A stretch of 64,000 bases of DNA from Paulinella micropora (GCA_009731375.1 BJOX01000004.1:1811412-1875411); one strand, 5' to 3'; positions 33,639-63,825 are shown, counted from the stretch's first letter. Notes: generated from the letters alone by a model not told the origin. A program made the numbers and translations.

Positions 33639-34448
33639 GATTTTTTGAAAAAAAAATTACACGTCGCTTCCCGTAGTCATTCGTGAGCCCTGGGGAACAT
33701 TGGAAGTCATCAATAGCATAATCTGTGAGGAATAAATTTTTTGAAAACTGTTGCCTAAAAACTGTTTCCGATCTGTAACAAAAATTTCCAATTGGAAACT
33801 CTGGGAACTTAAACAATATAATTCTATGTTCATTGGTGACTATGAAAACGGAGGCAACATCTACTAGCCTCTACTGAGTCATTGAGCTTTTACCCTTATT
33901 CTACACGCTTTTTTTATTGTAAAGATTATCGGATAAATAAATGGAGTCTACTGCAGGAAAGAAAAAAAAACATTTTTACTTTTGAATTTGAATTATTTTC
34001 AATTCTTAACGGTAATATGTATTTATCCTGCATAATAAAAGAAATTCACTGTCAAGTGACTTTTTTTGAAAGCCTTTTTGATAAGCATATGTAAGTTCTA
34101 GTGGTCGTTAGAGCCCTCATCAACTTTACTGACTGCAAGCAGCTAAACTCATTCAATATTCAAGATTTCAAAGTTGAAGTGCTGTTTGCACAGAATTCAA
34201 TGTTTTTATTAGGAATTCAGTGACAGGGGTCTTATGGAGGTTAGTTTTTCAGTGGACGGTATTAAAGGTATTGCTGTGTTCAAGAGTATGTTCCGAGGCT
34301 GAATTTTGACAAACTAATTTTCGACCTATGTTTTCAAGGCCTGGTTTTCATTTTCCACCGTACTACTATCACTTGGAGGCTGCAAAAACCCTTAGGCAGG
34401 ATTACTCAACGTAATATGTGAATTCAGAGTCATTTGTGCACTTGTGCA

Positions 34449-34646
34449 TGTTAGACTACCTTAATAATCCGGATTCAAATTTAAGTAGTTAATACTATCG
34501 TCTGCAGTTTAAACTTTATTAGAAGAACGCGCCAAGACAAAGAGCGGGTACGGGTTAGGCCGGACACAAGTAATGGCTCTTACGACACGCATTACATATG
34601 CCGGCCCGTACTGTCTAACCTAATTGATATATTAATAGGTCTAACA
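34449..34646 (-). mobile_element. 3' LTR of a Copia-type retrotransposon
   Basis: 198 bp with ends TGTTAGAC and GTCTAACA. It is preceded on the minus strand by a purine tract. Most of it is repeated at 41507-41661, differing by a few substitutions and a 15-bp insertion. Confidence 0.8.
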
Positions 34647-34660
34647 CTCCCCCTGGAGCA
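34647..34660 (-). promoter_or_regulatory. Polypurine tract
   Basis: Reads GCTCCAGGGGGAG on the minus strand immediately before the LTR start TGTTAGAC, the usual position of a plus-strand primer. Confidence 0.7.
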
Positions 34661-35818
34661 AATTTAATTATTAAATTAACTGCAGGTCCTATTAGCTATT
34701 CTGTGAAAGTTATAAAAACACACTCAAAACATACTCTTAAAAACTCTTACCCTCACTCTCTCCAAGAGATAATGTCGACGGTGGCTACCCGACTTGCTGG
34801 GGCAAGTGTGTTAGACTACATACAGGGCAGCGCCCCCCAGTCAAGTCAGGCCTTATCGACGAGAAGAAGATTATGGCCTACTCACAGGGTCCTTATCCTA
34901 TGTTATGAGTGGTGGTAAGGTAAATATGTAATACAGGCATAGCATAATCCAGTTACGTATATAATATCGGTATATATGGTATCCAAGAGATCCGAACATA
35001 CAGATAATATATGAAGTGAACCTGACTGTACTTGCTAATCTACCATGAAATATGACCTATCTGAACTATTAAATATTCTACTACTCGGTAGTATGGATTA
35101 TGAAATTTATCAGCGCTTCCCGTAGAGGGGTAACAAAGAATGACAAAAGTAATATGATGTTTAAGACAAATACAAATATCTGTAATTATCGGCTGGTCTG
35201 GTACAGTCCAGGTTGGTTGCAGAGGCCTTTCAAAACATACAGAAACTGTAGTCTGATCAATCGCCCTCCGACCAACAACTGCGACCTCCAACTTAGCCTC
35301 TTAGATGTTTGTATGTCATGAATATAATAATAATACTAATAATAATAATAAGCGGTCACGGGGGGGGGGGGGGGGGGGGGGGAAAGGNNNNNNNNNNNNN
35401 NNNNNNNNNNNNNNNNNNNNNNNNNNNNNNNNNNNNNNNNNNNNNNNNNNNNNNNNNNNNNNNNNNNNNNNNNNNNNNNNNNNNNNNNNNNNNNNNNNNN
35501 NNNNNNAAGGGGGGGGGGGGGGGGGGGGGGGGGGGCGGCGCGAACGTGCGATAAAATGCTACTAGATGGCGAGTGAGCGAATTGAAGCAGTCGCAGGAGA
35601 GAGCAAATGTGCGACAAAATGTCACTAGTCCGGATTACGCTCTCATCATCTCGCCCGCCACTCGAATTCTTTCTGCCGAGCTTGCTTACGATCTTCGGTT
35701 TTTGTATCACCGGGAATTCCGGAAATTTCTCACTGACAAGACAATATTCCGCAAGATCTTCTCGGGCGCATACCGTGACATGTGCGCTCCTGGTTCTTCC
35801 CGAGACAATGTTTTCCTC

Positions 35819-36247
35819 TCAAATTTTGCCTTGTTCATGCGACCTCCAACGAGAACTGTGTTCAGCCCTTTGCTCTGCCGCCCTTTCCCTCTCCCCCTCG
35901 ACAAACGCAAATTCTGACGTGGTGTCAAAGTTTGGGTCACCTGCATTGGGCACGGCGGCTTCACTTTGATTGTCGTCGTCATTTGGTGTGGTCGATTGGG
36001 GTGGTGGTTTTACCGGGGCATGAGCAACGGCGTATTTGAGAATTTCCATATCAATCACTTTGTCGGTAACCCCGTCATCAAAGAGGACCACGTGGGCCGG
36101 GAAACGTTTGGTTTTACGGACAACTGGGGCAGCGGGTACAGAAACCGTTCCTTTGCGAATCGCAGTTTGCCAATTATCCCCGTAAGTTTGTTTTGCCCAT
36201 CCCTCTCCCCACGCTTTAGCCGGAATTTCCATATATACCCCGGACAA
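35819..36247 (-). pseudogene. Fragment similar to the piggyBac N-terminal region
   Basis: A 142-codon open frame with IPAKAWGEGWAKQTYG and HVVLFDDGVTDKVIDMEI. The segment resembles the N-terminal region of the nearby piggyBac transposase (PAVKLGKAWARQKFG). It may be part of a second, partial element inside the retrotransposon, or a domain common to both. Downstream is Pro- and charge-rich. Confidence 0.5.
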
Positions 36248-36546
36248 ATCTCGTCTCTCTTTGATCTTATGCTTCTTTTTCGTGACTTTCGCCTCCCTAT
36301 GATTCCACCGTGCTTGGAGTCTATAACCTTTGGGGTCGGAGGTACGAGGGGTGGTGGGTCAGATCTGTCCCTGACTTCCACTGCCCTAGTATCGCCGTTC
36401 CCTGTGTTGGAGTCATTGGGGGGCGCCTTGTGTGGGGGCGATCCGGACGATAGGTCCCCGGCTGGGGAAGTTTCTCCCCCAGTCGGAAATACTTCTACCG
36501 AGACCTCCCCCGAAACATTACCTTGACTTTCTGGGTGTTATGAGGT

Positions 36547-36807
36547 TTGTTGGGGTTCTGGAGGGGGCAAGTGCCATTTCACCGACAGGTTGTCGCTCCT
36601 AAGAGGGGGAAAGGCGAGAGGGGAAAGAGAGTAATATTTCTCGGGTACGAACGAAATACCGGATATTATCGGGTGTATGATCCAGTTGCAGGGAAAATAC
36701 ACGGTAATGTTCGTAATGTCGTGTTCGATGTCTGGAAATTGGGCAAGAGGGAGGCATCTAAATCTTTAGCTTTCTCCCCCGTCGGGGCCTCGAGAAAGAC
36801 CGGCTGA
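36547..36807 (+). pseudogene. Copia integrase C-terminal segment, inverted
   Basis: The plus strand reads RVIFLGYERNTGYYRVYDPV, then GNVRNVVFD, the typical motif just after the integrase core in Copia polyproteins. The core itself lies on the minus strand from about 36,770 upward, so this piece is inverted relative to it. Confidence 0.7.
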
Positions 36808-37407
36808 TTTACGTCCACCCAATCTTTTAACTCTTTATACTTGCCATACTCCTGGTCACAAGTAATGAACTTAACCTTCTTTCCACAGTGTCTCTCAAAG
36901 AAAGCAGTATCCTTGAGAAAGCAAGGAAAGAACTCATTCTTATGACGCAGATAGCAATCAAATTCGAAATTGGATGCTAAGCAATTAACGGTAAATTTAT
37001 ATCGCTTACCGTCCACGATATCGTATTCCACCAACCCTGGGTATCCACGGAGATGTGGATCCCGGGTCGGTGCTCTACGATAATTATTATGATGGTTCCT
37101 TTTGAAGTGTGGTGTCTTTTTAATTTTATTCCGCAAACACCACTCACACTTCATTATACGTTCTCTCCACTCTTTCCCCACTATCTTTACTTCCATACTT
37201 AGCCATTCTTTCCATGGCTTTTACCCCTCTGTGCTTACACATGCGGTGAAATACGGTGGCGTGTATGTTTTCATGGTAGTGGGTACGGACAACAGGGCAC
37301 AACACCTTATCATCCTCCTGTCTTGCTCTCTCACCTCTCTCTGTGTCAATCTCAGTAGAATAAGGTATGTAAGTACGAGACACACCACATATACACCACA
37401 TATACAA
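36666..37407 (-). pseudogene. Copia-type integrase (zinc finger and core)
   Basis: Two frames on the minus strand. The first (37144-37407) has the HH half of the zinc finger (IHATVFHRMCKHRGVKAM). The second (36666-37196) has CEWCLRNK, then the catalytic domain with EYDIVDGKRYKFTVNC (first Asp) and KFITCDQEYGKYKELKDW (second Asp, plus Glu further on). A frameshift lies between them near 37,150. A reverse transcriptase, which should follow toward 34.6 kb, was not found. Confidence 0.75.
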
Positions 37408-37484
37408 GGAGACGAAGAACAGTATATATCATGGTATACAAGCCTAGGTAGGTTGGACTTTTGAGAAAGGTGAGAGGACAGTTG

Positions 37485-38036
37485 TCAAGCTTGCACCCCC
37501 GAGTCCGATGAATCATCAGACTCGGGAGCCTCACTTGTTCCAGGAGGAGGGGTAGGTTGAGTGGTCGTTTCCGTGTTGAGGGCAGACTGTGCAGTGGGTT
37601 CATACCACTCATTGGGGTAAAGTGCTTCAATCCCTGGGGCGTCGAAAACCGTGAGGTTGTTAGGTAGGGCTCTCCCCCTGGCTACTATCTGTTTCTCCTC
37701 AATCCGGATAGGTTTGTCTAGAACGATGACCTGGTTATTTTGATGCACTACAGCAAACCCTTTTCTTACCCATGCCGAGGTCGCGGCTAACCCATACTTC
37801 AAATGTGGCTTGTAGGTGGTGTGTGAGTCAAAGACACAGACTTCATCCCCGTGAGCCCCAGAGAGGTTCATTTGGACCTTGCCCTTATACTTAGTTCGAA
37901 TGCTCCCTTTTGCAATCCTGAACCCTTCACGAGTTTGACGAATGTAGCTTTGTCGGGAGACTGTGTTTCACTCGCACCACTGTCATCTACCCACACAATA
38001 CTATTGGCTTTAGTGTCGCTGTCTGTCTCGTTCCCC
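37485..38036 (-). pseudogene. Copia-type aspartic protease region
   Basis: From 38036 the minus strand reads IVWVDDSGASE, the active-site DSGA of retroelement proteases. The reading frame shifts near 37,886 and continues as 37485-37871 (MNLSGAHGDEVCVFDSH, to an acidic Ser/Glu-rich end). It is upstream of the integrase, the expected Copia order. Confidence 0.7.
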
Positions 38037-38037
38037 A

Positions 38038-38430
38038 TCAACATAATAGCACATTCGGCGCGTGAGTTGTCTTGTGCTGCAGTGTGTGTGCTTTGAGTGT
38101 TGGTGGTAATGTCGGTCTGAGAACTATCTGTTGACTCATCCTCTTCCGGTGGCGTCTTACCCCCAACACAGCTTCAAGCTCCTCTACCTCTTTTAACATA
38201 TAAGGAAAAGAGGAGACTATGCCACGTGCAAATGGGTTGTCGTGCTTGGTAGCCATAGTTATTATACAGTCGTGTATAGCATAATACACTTCTGTATAAA
38301 ACTCGTCGTACTCCCCACTCCTTGTCACGATCTGTCCATCTTTCACTGTCCTATTCTTAAACCCTTGAGTGAGGGCATTGAGAAGTCGTTGCAACTCTTC
38401 AATGGGAGGAAGTCTCCCACTGCCCAACAC
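38038..38430 (-). pseudogene. Retroelement polyprotein linker, unrecognised
   Basis: A 130-codon frame between gag and protease. It contains helical segments (PPIEELQRLLNALTQG, SSFPYMLKEVEELEAV). No domain is recognised. Confidence 0.4.
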
Positions 38431-39203
38431 CTGCTTACTCTCTACCGTCCCTGCTTTCCCCTGTTCAGAGGTTGTAGGGTTTGGTTGGTTGTTTGGGGTT
38501 CCTCCCGGCTCTCTTTCACTGGTGGGACAGACACAACACGAGACACAGGATGTGCATGAATTAACAACACTGACGACACAGATGTGGTAGGTGGCACGTG
38601 AGGTGCTGGCAACATGCTTAAAGACTATGTTTGAGATGTGGGCTGTGCTTGTAATGGTGGCAGTGCTTGAGGTGTAGACACTTGAGGTATAGACAGCGTA
38701 GATAGAAGAGGTACAGACTGTCCTATCCCTTCACCTACTCCTTCTACCCCCCCTACTCCTATTCCTCTCCTACACATGTTCTGGGTAGTAGTCGTAGGTG
38801 TAGTGGTAGTAGTGGTGGGTGAAGTAGAATCGGATGAAGGATGAGTCACTGTGTGTTGCCTCCTAAGGGAGATTTAGTAAACAATGTAGTAGGTTCAATC
38901 CTGAGAGCGTCGTAAGGAGGTAAGAGACCTAGGTTCATTTCTCCCTATACTTAGCTAATATCTCCTCCCTCTTTCTCTCTTGCTCAAGATGCTTTGCAGA
39001 GAAGTCATGATCTACTAACCTAGCAGCACACGCCCCACCTCTTGCCCCTTTTCTCGCTTCCCCCAAACTCCACGAGCACCGGACACCCGTGTCAGGCACT
39101 GTTGCCTCACACTGCTTACTGCTAGTGACATGACAACTATCCTTGCGTACCGGTTTGCCGTGGAGTTGAGGGATGGGCCACCTACCTCGCGTATGTGTAT
39201 GGG

Positions 39204-39857
39204 CTACAGCCGTTTCACGAGTATTTTTGCGTAAGCTGCCCTGGTACGTCTGAGTGCCCAGTTCTCTAATGGTATGATTTCGTTAAGATGGGTGGGGTCA
39301 CCAGCCATATCAAGTGAGGTCAAAAACTTATTCTCGTGAAGGGGTGGGATAGTTGGGTGAGTGTGTGTGGAGGCGTTTTGAATAGATGATGCATGCTTGT
39401 TCTCATCTCCCCCTCGCACACTGCTCTCTCGCTCACCCTCACCTCTATCCACTGCGTCAGGTGGCACAAATGTGTGTAGCAAAAGCGGTGTGTGGGGTGT
39501 AGATGAGAGGTGTGAGTCATGTGTCTCGTTGTCTCCCTCTCCTTCCTCTCCCTCTCTTCCCATCATCATTATGGCCATATGATGGATGTACTCCACCTCA
39601 CCCTCATCTTCTGACTCTGAGTCTGACTCAGAAGAAGGCTCAAGATTATCAGGTATACTTGGGTCTTCTTCTTCGTCACTCTCTGAGGAGGAAGAAGAGG
39701 AAGAGGAAGGTGATTCAGCATTCAAGCTTATCATCTTCTTCTTCTTAATGAAATCAGATGCTTTCAGCTTTCTTCCCTCCTTGCTGCTCTCCTTCTTCTT
39801 CTTCTTCTTCTTCTTCTTCTTCTTCTTCTTCTTCTTCTTCTTCTTCTTCTTCTTCTT

Positions 39858-39888
<31 letters not shown>

Positions 39889-40274
39889 ATCCTTGCCTCG
39901 TCTCTCTTGTCCTGTCTGTCTGTCTTCTCAGACTGTCTGTCCTTACTCTTCTCTCTTACATGTCCTTTATCAGACACCCTAGCTCTTCTTCTAATAGGAC
40001 ACTTTAATGGACCATGTCCATATGTAGGACAGTCAGTTAGTTGACATTTGACAAGACAATAAGCAATCCTATGGTCGGGGGAGAGGCAGTTCCAACACAA
40101 GCCTTCCTCTCCCCCTCCCTGAATACTAGCTCCTGTCTGAGGCAGCTTGGGGTTCTTTCTACTTTTAGTTGACCCTACTAGGTTGATAGTAATAGGATCA
40201 GCCTTAGAGCTTCCGGAACCGTATAGCTTACGTAACTTACCCTGAGGGACATGACCTTGAGCAAGTTGCTCCAC
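39204..40274 (-). pseudogene. Copia-type Gag with zinc knuckle and in-frame poly-lysine microsatellite
   Basis: A 356-codon minus-strand frame. Near its start it has a CCHC knuckle, CWNCLSPDHRIAYC, followed by further Cys pairs (KCQLTDCPTYGHGPLKCP). Then comes a run of more than 30 Lys codons (AAG)n at about 39791-39888. The rest is acidic (SSSSSSESDEEEDPS). Upstream to 40,700 the minus strand holds broken gag sequence (VMAIMRQGGTDGVACFLALK). The AAG expansion in a coding frame suggests the microsatellite grew after the element had decayed. Confidence 0.65.
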
Positions 40275-41506
40275 GACCTTAGGAAGTCATCTAGGTTAAG
40301 TCTCTGATCAGGGAGTAAAGCTTGCCATGTGTTTTGATATTATCTCTTGAAAGGTTGCATGTGCTTGAGCTTCCTCATGATCATATCTGCCTTCATGATC
40401 TCAGGAATCACGCCCATCACCTTCCCTTGCTTTTTCAAAAGGGTAGTATAGTTAGCTAGCCAAGCACTTACCTCACCGTACTGGGGTCCTATGGGTAAGA
40501 ATGATAGTCTGCTTCTTGGTCCTCTTCAAACTTTATGAGGTCAAGCTCCTCATAATGTTTCTTGAGTGCCAAGAAGCAAGCTACCCCATCGGTTCCCCCT
40601 TGTCTCATAATGGCCATCACCTTCCTATCATGAGCGCAAGATTGAAGTAGGAAAGCGTAGACTCGGAAGTCTATTCAACCTTGCTTTCTTTTCTTTCTTC
40701 TGTTGCTTACAATAGTAATCACTGAATTTGAATCCCAATAGCGGTTTGGGCTTGTTCCTCCCAGTCGCCACAAGTTGAATTCTCAGATTTTAATTTGTTA
40801 GGTATGATGGTTAGCGATTCAGCAGATGCATCTCTATCCTCCTCTTTCTTGATCTTAGCCTCTACTTCTTCTTGTGCGCCTGTTCCTTCTTCTTCCTCTC
40901 CTTCTTCTCTTTTTCCTTTAGGTGAATGAAAGTTAGGTGATTGAACGGGTGCATTGATAGAGCAGTCAGGAGGAACATAAACAGATAGTGGTTTAGCCAA
41001 GGTATGAATCTGGAAACCCGGTATCAATAATCGGATTTCTGAGTGCGTGACACCTATTATAGATATAAAGATGTATTCCCACAGCTACCATTCTTTCCCA
41101 TGATCATACTTAGACGTCACAGGCTCCAGTCTCATTTTGACAAGATCAGACTGTTACTGTATGAGATGTCACATTTGCGTAGCAAAGGGCGGAAGGTAGG
41201 AGAAAAACTCAAGAACAAAAATTGCTCTCACTATAGTTAGTGAAGCTGGATTGAGGGTCGTTTGTTCGTGATGAACGTTGCAACTAAAAATAGATGGCAG
41301 CCTTCCGCACGTTCCACCCCAAGTTATTGTTGGCAGCCTTCCGCAGTGTCGTCCAACAGTTCACAAGTTTTTGATGACAGCCTACTGCACTTTCACCAGT
41401 TCACTTGTTCTGTGGTAGCCTTCCACACGCCACAAAAAACGCTGAAAAAACTATTGGTGAATAAAGTTTATCAGACGCCACGTCCACGCTTCAAGGCTTC
41501 ATAAAC

Positions 41507-41662
41507 TGTTAGACTACCTTAATAATCCGGAGTCAAAGTTAAGTAGTTAATACTATCGTCTGCAGTTTAAAGTTTATTAGAAGAACGCGCCAAGTCAAAG
41601 AGCGGGTACGGGTAATGGCTCTTACGACACGCATTACATATGCCGGCCCGTACTGTCTAACC
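41507..41662 (-). mobile_element. 5' LTR of the Copia-type retrotransposon, truncated
   Basis: Matches 34449-34619 apart from a 15-bp deletion and a few substitutions, then diverges after GTCTAACCT into (TATC)-like sequence. The distal part of the LTR is therefore missing. The two LTRs define an element of about 7.2 kb. Confidence 0.75.
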
Positions 41663-43150
41663 TACTATCTATATCTAGCTATCTATCTCTACTTTCTCGT
41701 ATGTAATTCGCTTCAGACGCAATTATTGAGAGCCAAGGATCTCTCTCTCTCTCTCTCTCTTCTCTACAGCGCCCAGGCCCAGCACATCCTGTGCTTTTCT
41801 TGCATTCTACGTTTCCCCTTTCCTTCGTTCCCGCAGCTGTGCGCAGCTGTGGGCCCGTTCAGGTATCTCTGGTGACATTCAACATTCAAGTGGCAAAAGC
41901 CATCATCTTTGATCTTATTTTTCTTAGCCGACTCCTCAACACGTCATTCGAAAGCTCTGGCTATAAGCTTTCGTATGTATTATGTATGTATGTAAGTATG
42001 TATGTATGTATGTATGTAGATGGAGAAATCATGGCCCATGCGTTCTAACAACGGCTTCAGCATTGTCATAGCACAACGCTTGAAGAAACCTAGAGATCAA
42101 AGTTTCACAGGTTTGCGTTTTGAATATCCTTTGTAAGGACAAGTGAAGAATTTCTGCTAGCTCAAATTTTGGAAAAAAATAACGTATCTTGCGGTGAAAA
42201 AGACTTGGGAAGAATTCCGGTTACCCAAAGTTTTGTGCAAAAACAACGTATTCTGCGGTGAAATCACTAGCCGAAATATTTCCTGGCCGAAAATTTTCAC
42301 TAGACCTTAATAGAATGCGTTTTGTGCTGAAACCGATGGTCAAGCGGCAACGTTGTCGAACTTTGTTATGTGTTATATGTTATATGTTATGTGTTACATG
42401 TTATATGTTATATGTTATATGTTTCTCAATCAATGTCTCAGGTACGAAAACAATGCTGAGCAACATCATTTGGAAGCCCTTGTCATTAGCTTCCAAAGTG
42501 ATGGGTTTTAGAATCATCACAGAGCTGGAGGATGAGATCGAAATTGGAAGATTTTAAGTGGCAAACCAATCCAACTTTGAGTTGACCTTCCTCCACCTCT
42601 CGAAATTCTTAAGTGGAAGATTTTTAAGTGGCAAACCCATCTAACTTTGAGTTTTCTTCCTCGGCCTCTTGAAATCCTAAAGCGTATTGCTGCAAATCTT
42701 ATGATAAGGTCTTTCACATGGTCTGCTCGGATTTGTCGTGTTCCTCGGTGCTCTCGAAATCCTGGAGCTATTGCTTCAAATCTCACGATAAGGGCTTTCA
42801 CATAATGTGCTCAGCGTTTTTGTCGTGTCAAAATAATGTGCCCAGATCTCTTTGTCATGTTCTCAAAATATTCAACGAGAAAGATCAATTCAAACAGATA
42901 GTAAGAATATAAAGAATAAGTAAATGATAATAGCTTTCATCGGTCACCTCCACAAAATGTGGTCAGGTTACCGATAAAACCACATATGCGGCGCGCCAAA
43001 TTTTGACGTGTTTTGCGGGCTCGCCGGCCTGGCTCACCCGCAAAACTTTGTGGCTAGCCGCATAATATAGTGGGATAATTTTTATTTGGCCAAGTAAAGA
43101 AGTCATCAGTATGCTTGAAGGATCATTTTTGATATTGCCACTTGACGAGA
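41663..43150. other. Host sequence without a gene I can support
   Basis: It includes a (CT)n tract, a GTAT run at 41985, a (GTTATAT)-like tract at 42365-42420 and a local duplication of about 60 bp (AGTGGCAAACC(C/A)ATC(C/T)AACTTTGAG at 42560 and 42627). No long convincing ORF. Confidence 0.5.
42941..43068. mobile_element. MITE-like hairpin element, copy 2
   Basis: Second copy of 26177-26311, same orientation. Core 42985-43064 with ends TATGCGGC and GCCGCATA. It differs by small deletions next to the central hairpin. Confidence 0.75.
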
Positions 43151-43411
43151 CCATCAGTAGATGTTTGTTTGGAGATCAGGGCGAGCCATTGGCATCATGG
43201 TCATCTTGTTTGCCTGGTAATGGACTTTGAGAGACCTGGACCATGCAACCCATACGTACATATATTACATGACATTATATATATACATACATACATACAT
43301 ACGCACATACATACATACATGCATGCATACATACATACATACGTACATACATATACATACATACATACATACATACATACATACATACATGCATGCATGC
43401 ATGCATGCATG

Positions 43412-43672
43412 CACATCTCCTATGTCCATTACGAACATATAAATAGGCACATCTCCTATGTCCGTTACGCACATCTCCTATGTCCATTACGCACATCTCC
43501 TATGTCCATTACGCACATCTCCTATGTTCATTACGCACATCTCCTATGTCCATTACGCACATCTCCTATGTCCATTACGCATCTCCTATGTCCGTTACGC
43601 ACATCTCCTATGTCCATTACGCACATCTCCTATGTCAATTACGCACATCTCCTATGTCCATCACGCACATAC
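43412..43672. repeat. 22-bp tandem repeat array 1
   Basis: About 12 copies of CACATCTCCTATGTCCATTA plus CG, with a few single-base changes and one 4-bp shorter copy. It ends in a CATA tract. Confidence 0.95.
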
Positions 43673-43884
43673 ATACATGCATGCACATCTCCTATGTCTT
43701 GCAGCAAGGGAGGGTGTATAGTGGTCATCTTGTTTGCCTCGGAATTTTTTTGAGGTCTCTGGACCATGCAACCCATACATACATATATTACATTACATTA
43801 CATACATACATACATACGCACATACATACACACATACATGCATACGCACATACATACACACATACATGCATACATACATACATT

Positions 43885-43916
<32 letters not shown>

Positions 43917-43982
43917 CATACATACATATACATACATACATACATACATACATACATACATACATACATACATGCATGCATG

Positions 43983-44215
43983 CACTCCTATGTCCATTAC
44001 GCACCTATAAATAGGCACATCTCCTATGTCCTTTACGCACATCTCCTATGTCCATTACGCACATCTCCTATGTCCATTACGCACATCTCCTATGTCCATT
44101 ACGCACATCTCCTATGTCCATTACGCACATCTATGTCCATTACACACATCTCCTATGTCAATTACGCACATCTCCTATGTCTATTACGCACATCTCCTAT
44201 GTCCAATACGCACAT
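43983..44215. repeat. 22-bp tandem repeat array 2
   Basis: About 10 copies of the same unit. The whole block 43200-43735 (terminal exon copy, CATA tract, array) is repeated as 43740-44280. Confidence 0.95.
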
Positions 44216-44236
44216 ACATACATGCATGCACATCTC

Positions 44237-62257
<18,021 letters not shown>

Positions 62258-62275
62258 CTATTTGGTAATAATGAT

Positions 62276-62349
<74 letters not shown>

Positions 62350-62582
62350 GTGCTTCTCTGTCAATGACTGATGCAAATCTGCACATGCGCCTCCATCGTC
62401 TCACCCGTGAGGGGAGTACGAAGAATTGACGATANNNNNNNNNNTGACGAGCCCACACGGGCAGTTCCAACACTTCCAGACGGACCGGTATGTTCAATGA
62501 ATATACTGGTGGCACCGACGGGAATCGAACTGGCGACAGGGCCCAGATGGTAGAACTTGACCACTGGGCTATCACGGTGTCC
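62350..62582 (-). mobile_element. tRNA-derived SINE, copy 2
   Basis: Same family as 55215-55456. The tRNA-like head is 62510-62582 and the tail (TTA)n/(ATC)n is at 62277-62349. The head is cut by the large gap starting at 62584, and a 10-N gap lies at 62435-62444. Confidence 0.85.
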
Positions 62583-63371
62583 ANNNNNNNNNNNNNNNNN
62601 NNNNNNNNNNNNNNNNNNNNNNNNNNNNNNNNNNNNNNNNNNNNNNNNNNNNNNNNNNNNNNNNNNNNNNNNNNNNNNNNNNNNNNNNNNNNNNNNNNNN
62701 NNNNNNNNNNNNNNNNNNNNNNNNNNNNNNNNNNNNNNNNNNNNNNNNNNNNNNNNNNNNNNNNNNNNNNNNNNNNNNNNNNNNNNNNNNNNNNNNNNNN
62801 NNNNNNNNNNNNNNNNNNNNNNNNNNNNNNNNNNNNNNNNNNNNNNNNNNNNNNNNNNNNNNNNNNNNNNNNNNNNNNNNNNNNNNNNNNNNNNNNNNNN
62901 NNNNNNNNNNNNNNNNNNNNNNNNNNNNNNNNNNNNNNNNNNNNNNNNNNNNNNNNNNNNNNNNNNNNNNNNNNNNNNNNNNNNNNNNNNNNNNNNNNNN
63001 NNNNNNNNNNNNNNNNNNNNNNNNNNNNNNNNNNNNNNNNNNNNNNNNNNNNNNNNNNNNNNNNNNNNNNNNNNNNNNNNNNNNNNNNNNNNNNNNNNNN
63101 NNNNNNNNNNNNNNNNNNNNNNNNNNNNNNNNNNNNNNNNNNNNNNNNNNNNNNNNNNNNNNNNNNNNNNNNNNNNNNNNNNNNNNNNNNNNNNNNNNNN
63201 NNNNNNNNNNNNNNNNNNNNNNNNNNNNNNNNNNNNNNNNNNNNNNNNNNNNNNNNNNNNNNNNNNNNNNNNNNNNNNNNNNNNNNNNNNNNNNNNNNNN
63301 NNNNNNNNNNNNNNNNNNNNNNNNNNNNNNNNNNNNNNNNNNNNNNNNNNNNNNNNNNNNNNNNNNNNNNN

Positions 63372-63595
63372 CTGGTGTCTGCTGGGTCCTGGGCTATCAA
63401 CCAGCATATGCGGAGTTTAAGATCTTTTACGCGCGCAACGACCCTCCTCCCCAGCATCTACCACCAAAGGGTTATGAGTTGGCGTCACAGTTTAACGCCT
63501 TGAGGCCATTGGGCTGGAACTCTGTTTAGCAAGTGTGACTAGGTTTTTTCATCGGGATTTCCCTCAAACATGTCACAGTCAACACTCCAAGGCAG

Positions 63596-63596
<1 letters not shown>
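63372..63596. repeat. Dispersed repeat family B, copy 2 (inverted)
   Basis: Reverse complement of 29785-30013, followed by (AAT)n/(AGT)n (63597-63825). Confidence 0.9.
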
Positions 63597-63655
<59 letters not shown>

Positions 63656-63717
63656 GTAATAATAATAATAATGATAATAGTAATAATGATAGTAGTAGTA
63701 GTAGTAATAGTAGTAGC

Positions 63718-63802
<85 letters not shown>

Positions 63803-63825
63803 GTAATAATAATAATAATAATAAT

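Larger units (their letters stand above)
30847..33812 (-). mobile_element. piggyBac-type transposon in TTAA target sites
   Basis: TTAA duplications at 30847-30850 and 33809-33812 flank inverted ends: GTTCCC...TTTCCAATTGGAAA on the left and its complement on the right. The palindrome TTTCCAATTGGAAA recurs internally at 31055-31068. Flanking bases are mirror images (TATATTGT before, ACAATATA after), so the empty site was a 20-bp perfect palindrome. The transposase is broken by a frameshift, a 10-N gap (33191-33200) and an internal inversion, so this copy is probably dead. Confidence 0.85.

Noticed and set aside
34660-35800. Reverse transcriptase of the Copia element
   Set aside because: I looked for the YxDD motif and flanking RT blocks on both strands and found none; the region is short and contains a 119-base gap.
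43412-44215. CRISPR-like array
   Set aside because: 22-bp units are directly tandem with no spacers, in a eukaryotic scaffold.
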